Positions 1-6,782 are shown, counted from the first letter of the stretch. The stretch is DNA of 11,303 nucleotides from Deinococcus fonticola (GCF_004634215.1 NZ_SMMH01000056.1:1-11303); one strand, 5' to 3'. The notes: a model not told the origin generated them from the sequence alone. Numbers and translations are program-made.

Positions 1-127
1 CCGGGGGGGGTCATGCCTGCCCCTTGAACTCATGCGGTAAGCCTCCCGCCAGCACATCCGCTTCAGCGGCACGCAAGGCCAGGCGTATCGGCTCGTCAAA
101 CCCTGCACCTGAAGGAATGCGGCTCAC
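1..127. repeat. Terminal direct repeat, copy 1 (circular-contig overlap)
   Basis: Bases 1-127 are identical to 11177-11303, beginning with CC and eight G and ending in GGCTCAC. An exact repeat placed at both ends of a sequence is what a de Bruijn assembler leaves when it closes a circle, and 127 is a commonly used largest k-mer. I therefore read the molecule as a circle of 11,176 bp. The repeat lies inside the 3' end of the 251-aa coiled-coil gene, which fits an arbitrary cut point rather than a biological terminus. A true terminal redundancy or tandem duplication is the less likely alternative. Confidence 0.93.
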
Positions 128-766
128 ACTCGCTTGATGCTGCCCGTACCGGAAGGCGTAAGGGCGGTACATCCCCGGCACGTAATTAGCCCGTGGGGAC
201 GCCAGCAGGGCCGCCCCCGTGTCGCCCACTTCCTCAAGGAACCTCACCCACGTGTCCCGCGCCCGTTCCTGATCCCGGCTGCCGCTTCCGTAGTGTCCGG
301 CGGCATTCTCGGGGCGGGGAAGCTGGAAAGTGGCCTGAACGCTGGCCTGTGCATTTTCCAAGTCAGCCGCCCACGTCAGCCGGGCTTCCGTGATCTTCCG
401 CAACTGGCCGCGCACAAAGTCCCCCAGTTCCGTCAGCAGGGCGTCCACCGTCTCACGCCGCTCGATTAACCCAGCACAGGTGCGCCGCACGTCCTCCAGG
501 GCTTCACCCCTCGCCTTCGACGCTTCCAGAGTGCCCAGTTCTGCCTGCGCCTGACTGATCGCCTGACGCTGTTCAGCAATCATGGACGCCAGGGCGTTCC
601 GCTTTCCCTCCAGATCGGCCAGGGCCGCGAAATCCCGTGAGCCACTGGCCTTGAGTGCCTGTATCTGTGCGGCCTGATCGGCCTCCAGGCGGGAAAGTTC
701 CACCTCATCGGCGGTGAGTTCCTGTAGTGCGCTTCTCGCTTCTCTGATTCGTTGATCTAGGTTCAT
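11..766 (-). CDS. 251-aa coiled-coil protein of unknown function
   Basis: I do not recognise a named family. Residues 1 to about 125 are almost entirely heptad-like, rich in A, E, L, Q and R (it opens MNLDQRIREARSALQEL), and should form a long coiled coil. The C-terminal half (about 150-251) has aromatic and glycine-rich stretches (RANYVPGMYRPYAFRYGQ) and looks globular. I chose the ATG at 766 because GGTGGA lies 5 nt upstream. The longer in-frame start at 877 would run back through the terminator and into the preceding gene. The gene starts 14 nt after the T-run of that terminator, with no clear promoter in between, so it is probably expressed by read-through. Its stop codon overlaps an ATG (ATGA), and the next full gene begins about 32 bp on, across the circle junction (ATG at 11155). 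It could be a structural or scaffold-like partner of the short coiled-coil proteins downstream; that is inference. Confidence 0.75.
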   Translation of the reverse strand: MNLDQRIREARSALQELTADEVELSRLEADQAAQIQALKASGSRDFAALADLEGKRNALASMIAEQRQAISQAQAELGTLEASKARGEALEDVRRTCAGLIERRETVDALLTELGDFVRGQLRKITEARLTWAADLENAQASVQATFQLPRPENAAGHYGSGSRDQERARDTWVRFLEEVGDTGAALLASPRANYVPGMYRPYAFRYGQHQASVSRIPSGAGFDEPIRLALRAAEADVLAGGLPHEFKGQA

Positions 767-779
767 GTGTCCACCATGC

Positions 780-811
780 AAAAAAACCGCTCTCCCAGTC
801 AGGGAGAACGG
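780..811 (-). terminator. Intrinsic terminator of the replication operon
   Basis: On the minus strand the stem CCG-t-TCTCCC pairs with GGGAGA-g-CGG around the 5-nt loop TGACT and is followed at once by seven T. This is a textbook rho-independent terminator. It sits 19 bp after the stop of the 79-aa gene and 14 bp before the ATG of the 251-aa gene. It therefore separates the replication operon from the coiled-coil operon, or attenuates transcription between them. Confidence 0.9.
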
Positions 812-831
812 GCAGAACGGGGAAAACGGGT
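805..831. repeat. Three 9-bp tandem repeats beside the terminator
   Basis: AGAACGGGC, AGAACGGGG and AAAACGGGT follow each other with an exact 9-bp period, starting at 805, 814 and 823. The first unit overlaps the upstream arm of the terminator stem and the last reaches the stop codon of the 79-aa gene. They could be a small protein-binding array or simple slippage products. Confidence 0.6.
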
Positions 832-1070
832 TACAGAACTGTTTCCCAGTGCAGCGGGAAACCGTACCGGGCCGCAAAGTTCATCAGCACATCAGCCCGG
901 ACGTAACGCCAGGACGCGCCCTCATTGAACCGCTCGGAAGGCAGTGCGCCACTCCTGAGCCAGCCCTTCACGGTTTCCTCGCCCATGTTCAGCACGCGGG
1001 CCACCTGCCCACGGGTCAGGCAGGCAGGCACGCCCGGCGGGGGCGTATAGAACGGGGGGGGTGTGGTCAT
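831..1070 (-). CDS. Small MerR/excisionase-like helix-turn-helix protein (79 aa)
   Basis: Residues about 18-60 (LTRGQVARVLNMGEETVKGW, then a wing-like WRYVRADVL) match the pattern of the HTH_17/excisionase-type winged helix found in small DNA-binding proteins of plasmids and phages. The start ATG overlaps the stop of the 82-aa gene (ATGA), so translation is coupled. The N-terminus is proline-rich (MTTPPPFYTPPPG) because a run of eight C follows the start by 8 nt; slippage there would shift the frame. The gene ends the replication operon just before the terminator. It may be an accessory replication factor or a regulator. No integrase is present, so a recombination-directionality role has no partner here. 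Confidence 0.72.
   Translation of the reverse strand: MTTPPPFYTPPPGVPACLTRGQVARVLNMGEETVKGWLRSGALPSERFNEGASWRYVRADVLMNFAARYGFPLHWETVL
1054..1061. repeat. Eight-base homopolymer (G8/C8) at the 5' end of a gene
   Basis: Within codons 3-6 of the 79-aa gene the coding strand reads eight C in a row. A second C8 run lies at 3-10, after another ATGAC start, and both are followed by (G)GTTCTATA. Tracts of this length can vary by slipped-strand mispairing. Confidence 0.7.
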
Positions 1071-1315
1071 GGCGTCACCTCCAGGTCACTCACGGCCAGG
1101 CGTCCCAGCAGGGTACGCGCCGCCTGCTTGCCGGTCGCCGTAATCTTGCCGTCCTGCGTCAAGCCGTGACTGGCGGCCAGCATCAGGGCAGGCCCGCACC
1201 GTTCCGGTCGTGATTCGTTCACGAGTTGCCGCACGTGGGTTCGTTCAGGGCCACGGGGCAGGGCGTGCGAGTAGGCCAGCAGGACAGCCCACTGAAGGGG
1301 CGTCAGGCGCTTCAT
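1067..1315 (-). CDS. Hypothetical 82-aa protein, possibly winged-helix
   Basis: I recognise no named family. The pattern (MKRLTPLQWAVLLAYSHAL, a basic middle segment, then GKITATGKQAARTL) resembles a compact winged-helix fold, in which the GKITATGKQA part would be wing and last helix; this is only a pattern impression. The ATG overlaps the TGA of the primase-helicase gene (ATGA) and its own TGA overlaps the ATG of the next gene. It is thus translated as part of the replication operon and is likely an accessory DNA-binding protein. Confidence 0.65.
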   Translation of the reverse strand: MKRLTPLQWAVLLAYSHALPRGPERTHVRQLVNESRPERCGPALMLAASHGLTQDGKITATGKQAARTLLGRLAVSDLEVTP

Positions 1316-3630
1316 GCTTTACCACCTTTGCGGCCACCGTTGCCGCTGATTCCTTCCAGCTCGCTCACGTCCACAGCCCTGACAACCTCGAATGTCCCCC
1401 TGGCCGGATGCCATTTCACGATCCACTGCCGGGGAGCTTCCCCTTCACGGTTTTTCACCAGATCCAGCACCAGGTACTTCCACAAGCCCTTGAGGGCCGC
1501 CCGTCCGCTGCCGGGCACAGGTGCCGACTCCAGGCCCAGCAGCATCACGTCCTGCGCCCCCAGTGGATATAAGAGGCTAGCCGTATAAGCGGTGTACTCG
1601 ACTCCACCGGATTCCTTGAACACGCTCAGACGGGCTTCCAGCGGTTCCTTCAGCAGCTCGCCATAATTCCCGCGTCCCACACTGGAGATCAGCAGCAGCG
1701 GCGTATTCAGTTCCCGGCCCAGCCTCACCTGAAGGGCCGTTACTGTTTCGTCGATCTGATGCCGCCGGTCTTTGTTGTCCCCGGCGGGCATCCGCTGGAG
1801 GTAATCGAGGATCACCAGGGGGGAGACGCCGTGAACGGCCTTCAGGCGCTTCACCTGCGCCGCGATTCGATCCACGCCCCACGCCCCACCGTCGACGCCG
1901 TTGCCCTCATTCACGGTCAGATAAGGGCCGACGGTCTGCGTCAAGTCCTGATAGGCCGGGCTGCGCCGCAGTTGTTCCCCCACGGGATGCTCTGCGGTGC
2001 CGCCGGTACGAAGTTGCCGCAGTCCTACACCTACTTTCGTGCTGATGAGTCGGCCCCACAGCTCATAGCGGCTCTGCTCAAAAGTGACGTACAGGACGGG
2101 GCGGCCCTGCCTGGCGTTATGTTCCGCAATGGCCAGCGCCAGGGCCGTCTTACCGCCGCCCGTGACGCCGCCCAGGACGTGAAGGCCGTCATAGAATCCG
2201 CCGCCTATGGCTTCGTCGAAGTCCTGTAAGCCCGTGGGGTACGTGTTCCCGCCGCGCTTCAATCGAAGATCGGCCAGGGCGGGCAGTTCGTCCTGAAGGA
2301 AGTCCAGGTTCCCGGTAATGGGCAGGGCGTCCACCATGCCGCCTTCAATGGCCCTCAGCAGCTCTTCAGGGCTGGCCGTGAGGGGCAGGTCAGGCAGGGT
2401 GTACCACTCCACCCCGGAAGCGTCTAAGGCCCGTTCCTGTGCCTGCGTGGGCTTAATGATGAAGACAGGTCGCCCGTCCTGTACGAGTGAGCGCAGTTCC
2501 TCACCCGTGAGGGTGCGCCGTGCCGTGGCCAGTTCAGGATCCAGCTTGAGGGCTGCCTCGACTGGCGCGAGGGCGGCCTCGCCGGTCACGATCACCGGCA
2601 CGTCTGCCGGAAGTGCTAGCTGTTCCGGCTCTGCCTGCTGTGCTGGCTGTGACGGCTTTCCCGGCTGCGGTGTGCTGAAGTCTGGCGTGGAAGTCTGCCG
2701 GGCTTCCCACGGTTTCCGCGCCGCCCGCGAGTACATGCTTTGTAGGCTGGCGCGGGCCTGACTGACGGTATAGGGATCGTGCTGGCCGTGCGTATCGTGC
2801 GAGCCTACGCGGCCAGCGTAGGCTTCCATGTGCGGCAGGGCTTCCGATTCGCTGTAACCGTTGTCCCGCAGTTGCGCGGCCAGCCATGCCCCGGCATTGT
2901 TGCGCCCTGCGCCACTGTCCACTTGCTTCAAAGCCCGGTCGATCAGCAGCGCGGCGTTCACGCGCCCGTCACCACTGCGGGCCGCGTAGGAGGCTCTAGG
3001 AGGCTCAGCAGCACGCGGCGCGGGTGAAGAGACCCGTGGGGCTTCCACCAGGCCCAGGAAAGCCCGCAGATCTGCCGGAAGGGTATCCAGGGGTAAAGGT
3101 TCCGGCATTCCCGGCTGCGCTTCCCAGCGATACGGGCCGCTGGCGTTCTCACTGGGGGGCATGACCGCATATCCACCATCGGCCCGAATGTCCAGGCCCG
3201 GCCACTTCTCCCCCATTTCTTTTTTCGCTTTGCTGTTCAGCGTGGCCACCTTCCAGCCCGGATGCTGAAGGTAGACGTGAGCGCCGCCGCTGCCTGTGCG
3301 GACGTGAGCAGGTAAGCCCAGGCGCTCGCGCAGTTGCTCACCGGCGGCCCCGTCGAAGTCCAGCACGATCAGCCCGGACACGGCACCCGTCACCACCGCT
3401 ACGCCCTTGTCAGTCTCGCGGGCGTACCAGGTGCGTACCTGTTCCGGCGTGGGCGGCGTGTGCTGGAGGGCCGCCCAGCTCGGCCTGAGTTTGCCGTCCA
3501 CTTCCCTGCTGTGCCCGGTGTCCACCAGGCACCAGTGCGGCTTCTTGGCAAAGCTGCCCTTCGTCTGCACGGGAAACACGCTCCACCCGCGAGTGACGGC
3601 TTCCAGGGCCGCATTCAGGACGGTGTTCAC
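1312..3630 (-). CDS. Primase-polymerase / DnaB-type helicase fusion (772 aa)
   Basis: The N-terminus (about 1-190) is a bifunctional primase-polymerase (Prim-Pol, archaeo-eukaryotic primase superfamily) domain. It shows VLDFDG (acidic pair D91/D93), SGGAHVYL (114-121, with the catalytic histidine) and DIRADGGYAVMPPS (147-160). Residues about 195-455 are a linker region with a Pro/Gln-rich stretch near 315-345. The C-terminus (about 460-750) is a RecA-fold DnaB-like helicase: Walker A GGVTGGGKT (487-495), FEQ (517-519), Walker B VILDYLQ (606-612), the ESGGVEYTA segment (673-681) that corresponds to the DnaB ESGSIEQDA motif, and the terminal KNREGEAP...WH segment. One protein could thus prime, extend and unwind DNA for plasmid replication. 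The start is GTG, overlapping the stop of the upstream gene (GTGA), with AAGGA before it. The 82-aa gene follows by ATGA overlap. The Prim-Pol and helicase calls are strong; true polymerase activity is inferred. Confidence 0.93.
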   Translation of the reverse strand: MNTVLNAALEAVTRGWSVFPVQTKGSFAKKPHWCLVDTGHSREVDGKLRPSWAALQHTPPTPEQVRTWYARETDKGVAVVTGAVSGLIVLDFDGAAGEQLRERLGLPAHVRTGSGGAHVYLQHPGWKVATLNSKAKKEMGEKWPGLDIRADGGYAVMPPSENASGPYRWEAQPGMPEPLPLDTLPADLRAFLGLVEAPRVSSPAPRAAEPPRASYAARSGDGRVNAALLIDRALKQVDSGAGRNNAGAWLAAQLRDNGYSESEALPHMEAYAGRVGSHDTHGQHDPYTVSQARASLQSMYSRAARKPWEARQTSTPDFSTPQPGKPSQPAQQAEPEQLALPADVPVIVTGEAALAPVEAALKLDPELATARRTLTGEELRSLVQDGRPVFIIKPTQAQERALDASGVEWYTLPDLPLTASPEELLRAIEGGMVDALPITGNLDFLQDELPALADLRLKRGGNTYPTGLQDFDEAIGGGFYDGLHVLGGVTGGGKTALALAIAEHNARQGRPVLYVTFEQSRYELWGRLISTKVGVGLRQLRTGGTAEHPVGEQLRRSPAYQDLTQTVGPYLTVNEGNGVDGGAWGVDRIAAQVKRLKAVHGVSPLVILDYLQRMPAGDNKDRRHQIDETVTALQVRLGRELNTPLLLISSVGRGNYGELLKEPLEARLSVFKESGGVEYTAYTASLLYPLGAQDVMLLGLESAPVPGSGRAALKGLWKYLVLDLVKNREGEAPRQWIVKWHPARGTFEVVRAVDVSELEGISGNGGRKGGKA

Positions 3631-4604
3631 GAAGCGTCCTTATCGAGAAAGCTAAAGGCTTCTAACCATGTGGCACGCTCTTCTTCTTCTTGACGCTTCA
3701 GCCGGGCCAGGCGCTCCGGCGGAATATGCCTTTCAATGCAGTCACGCGCTAATTCTCGAAGTAAAGCCGGAGGAACGGCGTCCAGCTCGCATGACTCGCC
3801 CACAAAAGTCTTCGCCCTGCTGTCTGTTTTCTTCGTGGGCCGCGTGGGCAGGTTCCAGGCCCGGATCTGATCTTCGTTGACGGCCACCCGTTCAAAGTGA
3901 ATTTCAGCGTGTGGGGCAAACTCCGTGATGCCCTCTTCGACTTTTTTAGGAATCAAAACGCCGCTGGGATCGTGGTCGCCAAAGTAGTAGTAGTAACAGG
4001 GCTTACCCACCCGCGCCGCGTGCATTCCAGTTGAGTACAGGTAAGGTGCGCTGGAGAAGCCCCGCGACACCATAAGAGGTACGTCATAGGGAATGGTTAC
4101 ATCTGAAAGAATCCCGGCCAGCGCGTCTTTCTCGCACCAGATTTCAACGTACACAGGCGCTTCATTCCAGAGTGAACGTCTGTATGCCTGGGCTGCGGCC
4201 ACCAGAGCTTCCTTGATGTTGGAATAGCTAGGGTCTTTTCGCATCCACCGTGTACTGTCAGCAACCCAGCTATGCGGCAGTTTTCCGGCCCGGCGCATCT
4301 TCAGTAGTTCACGCTGCACCAGGTCATACCCTGGGTCTGTTTTCGGGACTACGCCCTGCACGCTCATTTGGTAGTACGCCTGCCTGACTGTGTAAGGTGG
4401 CCCCTGCCTGATCTCTTCATAGAGGGCTTTCTGTACGCTCTCCAGCTCTGCCTTGCTGCGCCTGTGCCGTTTTACGGGGCTAGCCTTATAAGTTTCATCT
4501 GAAGCTGCCACAATGAACCGCCTTTGCCCGGTTCCGGGCGGGGGAGTTGTCCGCAGAGGCTTTGCTGTAGGAGGCCGAACCTCTGCGGACGCTTTTATTT
4601 TCAT
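3627..4604 (-). CDS. Stand-alone Spo11/topoisomerase VI subunit A-like protein (325 aa, 'Mini-A'-like)
   Basis: Residues 72-80 (TVRQAYYQM) match the motif around the catalytic tyrosine in the 5Y-CAP winged helix of type IIB topoisomerase A subunits and Spo11 (R74, then Y77/Y78). Residues 151-162 (VYVEIWCEKDAL) and 208-214 (FGDHDPS) give the TOPRIM glutamate (E158) and the DxD pair (D210/D212). CELDAVPPALL (272-282) fits the conserved segment near the end of these proteins. The order 5Y-CAP then TOPRIM is that of Topo VI-A. No B-type (GHKL ATPase) subunit is encoded on the plasmid, which fits the Mini-A group reported from bacterial and archaeal mobile elements. The N-terminal 50 residues are basic and probably disordered. 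The stop overlaps the GTG of the primase-helicase, so the two are co-translated, pointing to a role in replication, resolution of intermediates or nicking. A Wadjet JetD role is unlikely because no SMC partner is present. Confidence 0.87.
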   Translation of the reverse strand: MKIKASAEVRPPTAKPLRTTPPPGTGQRRFIVAASDETYKASPVKRHRRSKAELESVQKALYEEIRQGPPYTVRQAYYQMSVQGVVPKTDPGYDLVQRELLKMRRAGKLPHSWVADSTRWMRKDPSYSNIKEALVAAAQAYRRSLWNEAPVYVEIWCEKDALAGILSDVTIPYDVPLMVSRGFSSAPYLYSTGMHAARVGKPCYYYYFGDHDPSGVLIPKKVEEGITEFAPHAEIHFERVAVNEDQIRAWNLPTRPTKKTDSRAKTFVGESCELDAVPPALLRELARDCIERHIPPERLARLKRQEEEERATWLEAFSFLDKDAS

Positions 4605-4609
4605 GGCCG

Positions 4610-4622
4610 CCGCCTCTGGCGG
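4610..4622 (-). promoter_or_regulatory. Hairpin covering the ribosome-binding region of the topoisomerase-like gene
   Basis: In the mRNA, CCGCC pairs with GGCGG around the loop AGA, ending 5 nt before the ATG at 4604. The only SD-like purines (AGAGGCGG) fall inside this stem, so initiation could be limited by the fold. Confidence 0.4.
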
Positions 4623-4631
4623 GCGGACATG

Positions 4632-4650
4632 TCCTATGGACGGTATAGGA
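4632..4650. promoter_or_regulatory. Inverted repeat TCCTAT-n7-ATAGGA upstream of the topoisomerase/primase genes
   Basis: Two perfect 6-bp arms are separated by 7 nt, 28 to 46 bp upstream of the ATG at 4604. The AT-rich segment TTAATTAA lies just upstream in the direction of transcription. It could be an operator or part of a promoter region; I cannot define clear -35/-10 boxes here. Confidence 0.4.
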
Positions 4651-4701
4651 GGTTAATTAATTTGTTTTCCGCTGTGCTGGACGGCCTTCAAAAAATGGCA
4701 C

Positions 4702-4740
4702 GGCCCCCTATCTGGGGTAAATTGGCCCCCTATCTGGGGT
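4702..4740. repeat. Two iteron-like direct repeats, 22-bp period
   Basis: GGCCCCCTATCTGGGGT occurs at 4702-4718 and again at 4724-4740, identical over 17 bp with a start-to-start distance of 22 bp, close to two helical turns. Each unit also contains a small dyad (CCCC and GGGG around a short AT-rich centre). They lie directly after the stop of the candidate initiator gene and before the topoisomerase and primase-helicase genes. Iterons near an initiator gene are typical of theta-replicating plasmids, so this is a candidate origin or an initiator-bound operator. A tandem stem-loop attenuator on the minus-strand transcript (a T6 run follows about 10 nt on) is an alternative. Confidence 0.65.
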
Positions 4741-4748
4741 TAAATCGG

Positions 4749-6545
4749 TTAATTTTCAAGCCTCAGCAGTTCCCTGATTTTGGCCGTGTATTCAGGTGTT
4801 ATCGCTTTTGCTTTCGGATCGTCAGCAGGCTTGAGCCAGTAAGTCACCATTACCGCAGACACGCCTAAGAGCTTTGCCAGCTCACCCTGCTTCATACCCG
4901 CCGCCTTCAATGCGGCCTTGATCGTTTCACCAGTGAGTTTCTTTTCAGGTTCAACAGTGTCCAGCACGCGGTCAAGTAATGGCCGCCGTGATTCGATCCC
5001 CACAATGGATAGTGACGTAGGCGAGTCTAGAAATTCTTCCCAGGTTGTGCCGGTGCGCTTGTTGCCGTGGATTTTGAAGGCAATATTATGGGCTGTCAGT
5101 ATCGACTCAATGCGTGGAAGCTGCTCACGAAGCGTCTCACGGCATTTCTTCATGCGGGCGGCTGTCTGGGGCGTCCGCTCTTCAGGCTCCAGTTCCGCCC
5201 ATGTGATGCTGTGCCCTTCCCATTCCTCTGCATTTTCTGGTTTGACTTGGGGGATTATCCCCTCCAGTACTTTCCTCAGCGGTACTCGCCGACCCTTGTC
5301 GAATCGCCATACATTGGCCGTGAGCCAGATTCCCAGCCATGAAGGAAGGCCAGCAGGTAGGGTGAAAAGCTCTCTGGGGATATCGTAGTGCGGCCTGTCA
5401 GGGCCAAAGAATCTTTTCAGCCAGTGTCCAGGGGCAATGTGAGCCGCGATGCTCTTAGCTTCTCCATCTGCACTAATCACAACAGGCTGATTGATGAAAA
5501 GCGGCTGCCGGTCAGTTTCTATACGTCGATCTGTGGAACGGACGGCTGCACTTAGTGTGCCCAGATCCTTCAGTGCTGCCCGAATTCTCTCAATGGCAAC
5601 GGCTTTTTTAATATGGCCCTTCTCGAAGGCAGTTTTCAGGCCAGAAATATAGAGAAGATCCTTCTCGCCCAGCTCCACCCCGCGCCCGTTGCTCTCGCTC
5701 AGGGCAACACATAGCCCCGCGTGAAGGAAGGAATGCAGCAAGCCCCACCGCTTCAGAATTTCGGTAGTTTGCGCCGCCCCGAAGGGCTGCGGGTGAAGAT
5801 CATCCTCGAATTCCAGTTCACCCAGGAAGTAGACGATGTGAACTTTTTCAGATTTGAGGCTGACAGGGTAGCCGCGCTCTACCTTCAATGCGCCCTGTTC
5901 AACTAAATCCCAGCCGCCCCGCTGCTGCATGGCTGTAAAGCTATGAGCAATCGCCCAGCCCGTAGCCGTACTGTGTAGCGGCCTCTCTTCATACTGAGAA
6001 GGTGCGGCCCGCTTCCCGCCTCTGGCGCGTGCTTTCGCTTTGAAGGGCCGACTCCCTGCGATCAGCCCCGCCCGGGGAATTTGCCGATAGGCGTACACGT
6101 CTCCTTCAGGCGGATACGGTGCGCCGGGTTTGACCTTGAAGTGAGCCACGCCGCCGACTGATACATAGCCCGCTTCCCAAACTCGATCAGTTAGGGCTTG
6201 AAACATCTCCTCTGCCTGGTTCGTAACGTCTGGCCCGAGTGCTTCAAATTCAGCGACTAGCTTCTTCTCTTTTGCGCTTCCTTTCTTTGTGCCTCGAATA
6301 AGACGTTTCAAACGAAGCTGTTTGTAGGCAACTACAAAGTTAAAGTCGGCCTCCTCTTGAGCCTGGAGTACGATTTTTAAACCTTCGTAGATATCAACTT
6401 CTTCGAGATGTTCTTTCTCGTATGCGGCCCACTCGGGATATTCTCTTTCCCGCTCAAGCATTTGCAATGTCTGCTTTTTAATTAACCTCATGGGGTCTTC
6501 GGGCATGCGGCGCATCTCGTCGATTTCTTCAAGCATCTCGTCCAT
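4749..6545 (-). CDS. 598-aa protein with C-terminal helix-turn-helix; candidate plasmid replication initiator
   Basis: I do not recognise a named family. The N-terminal ~60 residues are acidic and helical (MDEMLEEIDEMRRM). The central part is mixed alpha/beta with no obvious nucleotide-binding or HUH/relaxase signature. Residues about 540-571 (KAALKAAGMKQGELAKLLGV, then a recognition-like helix and YWLK) form a clear XRE-type HTH. Large size, an HTH, placement right after a small repressor, and direct repeats just past its stop all suggest a replication initiator; this is inference from context. Start ATG 6545 has GGAGG 8 nt upstream, inside the end of the repressor gene, leaving 2 bp between the two genes. 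The gene is visibly more AT-rich than the primase-helicase and the short-gene operon, pointing to a separate origin. Confidence 0.6.
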   Translation of the reverse strand: MDEMLEEIDEMRRMPEDPMRLIKKQTLQMLEREREYPEWAAYEKEHLEEVDIYEGLKIVLQAQEEADFNFVVAYKQLRLKRLIRGTKKGSAKEKKLVAEFEALGPDVTNQAEEMFQALTDRVWEAGYVSVGGVAHFKVKPGAPYPPEGDVYAYRQIPRAGLIAGSRPFKAKARARGGKRAAPSQYEERPLHSTATGWAIAHSFTAMQQRGGWDLVEQGALKVERGYPVSLKSEKVHIVYFLGELEFEDDLHPQPFGAAQTTEILKRWGLLHSFLHAGLCVALSESNGRGVELGEKDLLYISGLKTAFEKGHIKKAVAIERIRAALKDLGTLSAAVRSTDRRIETDRQPLFINQPVVISADGEAKSIAAHIAPGHWLKRFFGPDRPHYDIPRELFTLPAGLPSWLGIWLTANVWRFDKGRRVPLRKVLEGIIPQVKPENAEEWEGHSITWAELEPEERTPQTAARMKKCRETLREQLPRIESILTAHNIAFKIHGNKRTGTTWEEFLDSPTSLSIVGIESRRPLLDRVLDTVEPEKKLTGETIKAALKAAGMKQGELAKLLGVSAVMVTYWLKPADDPKAKAITPEYTAKIRELLRLEN

Positions 6546-6547
6546 GG

Positions 6548-6775
6548 CTATTCCTCCACGTACTCGAACAGGTCGCCCACGGTGTACGGATGGCCACTGA
6601 GACGCCTCAGCCCTTGCACGACGCCCGCGATTGTGGCGAAGTCGATTCGCTTTGATTTGCCGTTATAGAAGTCGTTGACGGTTGCGTACCGCAGTTCCCC
6701 GGCTTCAGCCAGCTCTGTCTGCTTGATTCGATGACGCCCCATGATCTCCGGTAGATGACTCTTTAAGGTTCCCAT
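6548..6775 (-). CDS. XRE/Cro-type transcriptional repressor (75 aa)
   Basis: Residues about 12-45 (MGRHRIKQTELAEAGELRYA, then NDFYNGKSKRIDF) form a Cro/CI-type helix-turn-helix of the minimal single-domain kind. The C-terminal YTVGDLFEYVEE is typical of this small group. The gene heads the leftward replication operon and faces a strong rightward promoter across 154 bp, so it is well placed to repress both directions, including its own. There is no Shine-Dalgarno sequence before the ATG; instead TAGAAT lies 7 nt upstream, so the mRNA probably starts at the ATG itself. The likely operators (CGGWATATCGTA) lie at 6810-6821 and 6836-6847. Confidence 0.87.
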   Translation of the reverse strand: MGTLKSHLPEIMGRHRIKQTELAEAGELRYATVNDFYNGKSKRIDFATIAGVVQGLRRLSGHPYTVGDLFEYVEE

Positions 6776-6782
6776 ACCAGAT

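Noticed and set aside
767..877. Longer start for the coiled-coil gene (288 aa from ATG 877)
   Set aside because: The extension would be encoded by the terminator hairpin and the end of the preceding gene, and its residues (Cys/Phe/Pro-rich) do not fit the coiled-coil body. ATG 766 has GGTGGA upstream.
831..1070. Excisionase of an integrative element
   Set aside because: The fold pattern fits, but there is no integrase or attachment-site pair, and the molecule appears to be a closed circle with its own replication and partition genes.
3627..4604. JetD subunit of a Wadjet defence system
   Set aside because: JetD also has a Topo VI-A-like TOPRIM, but no JetA, JetB or SMC-like JetC gene is present, and the gene is coupled to replication enzymes.
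4918..5388. 156-aa plus-strand frame inside the 598-aa gene
   Set aside because: It is Ser/Arg-rich, antisense to a long well-supported gene, and has no convincing ribosome-binding site.
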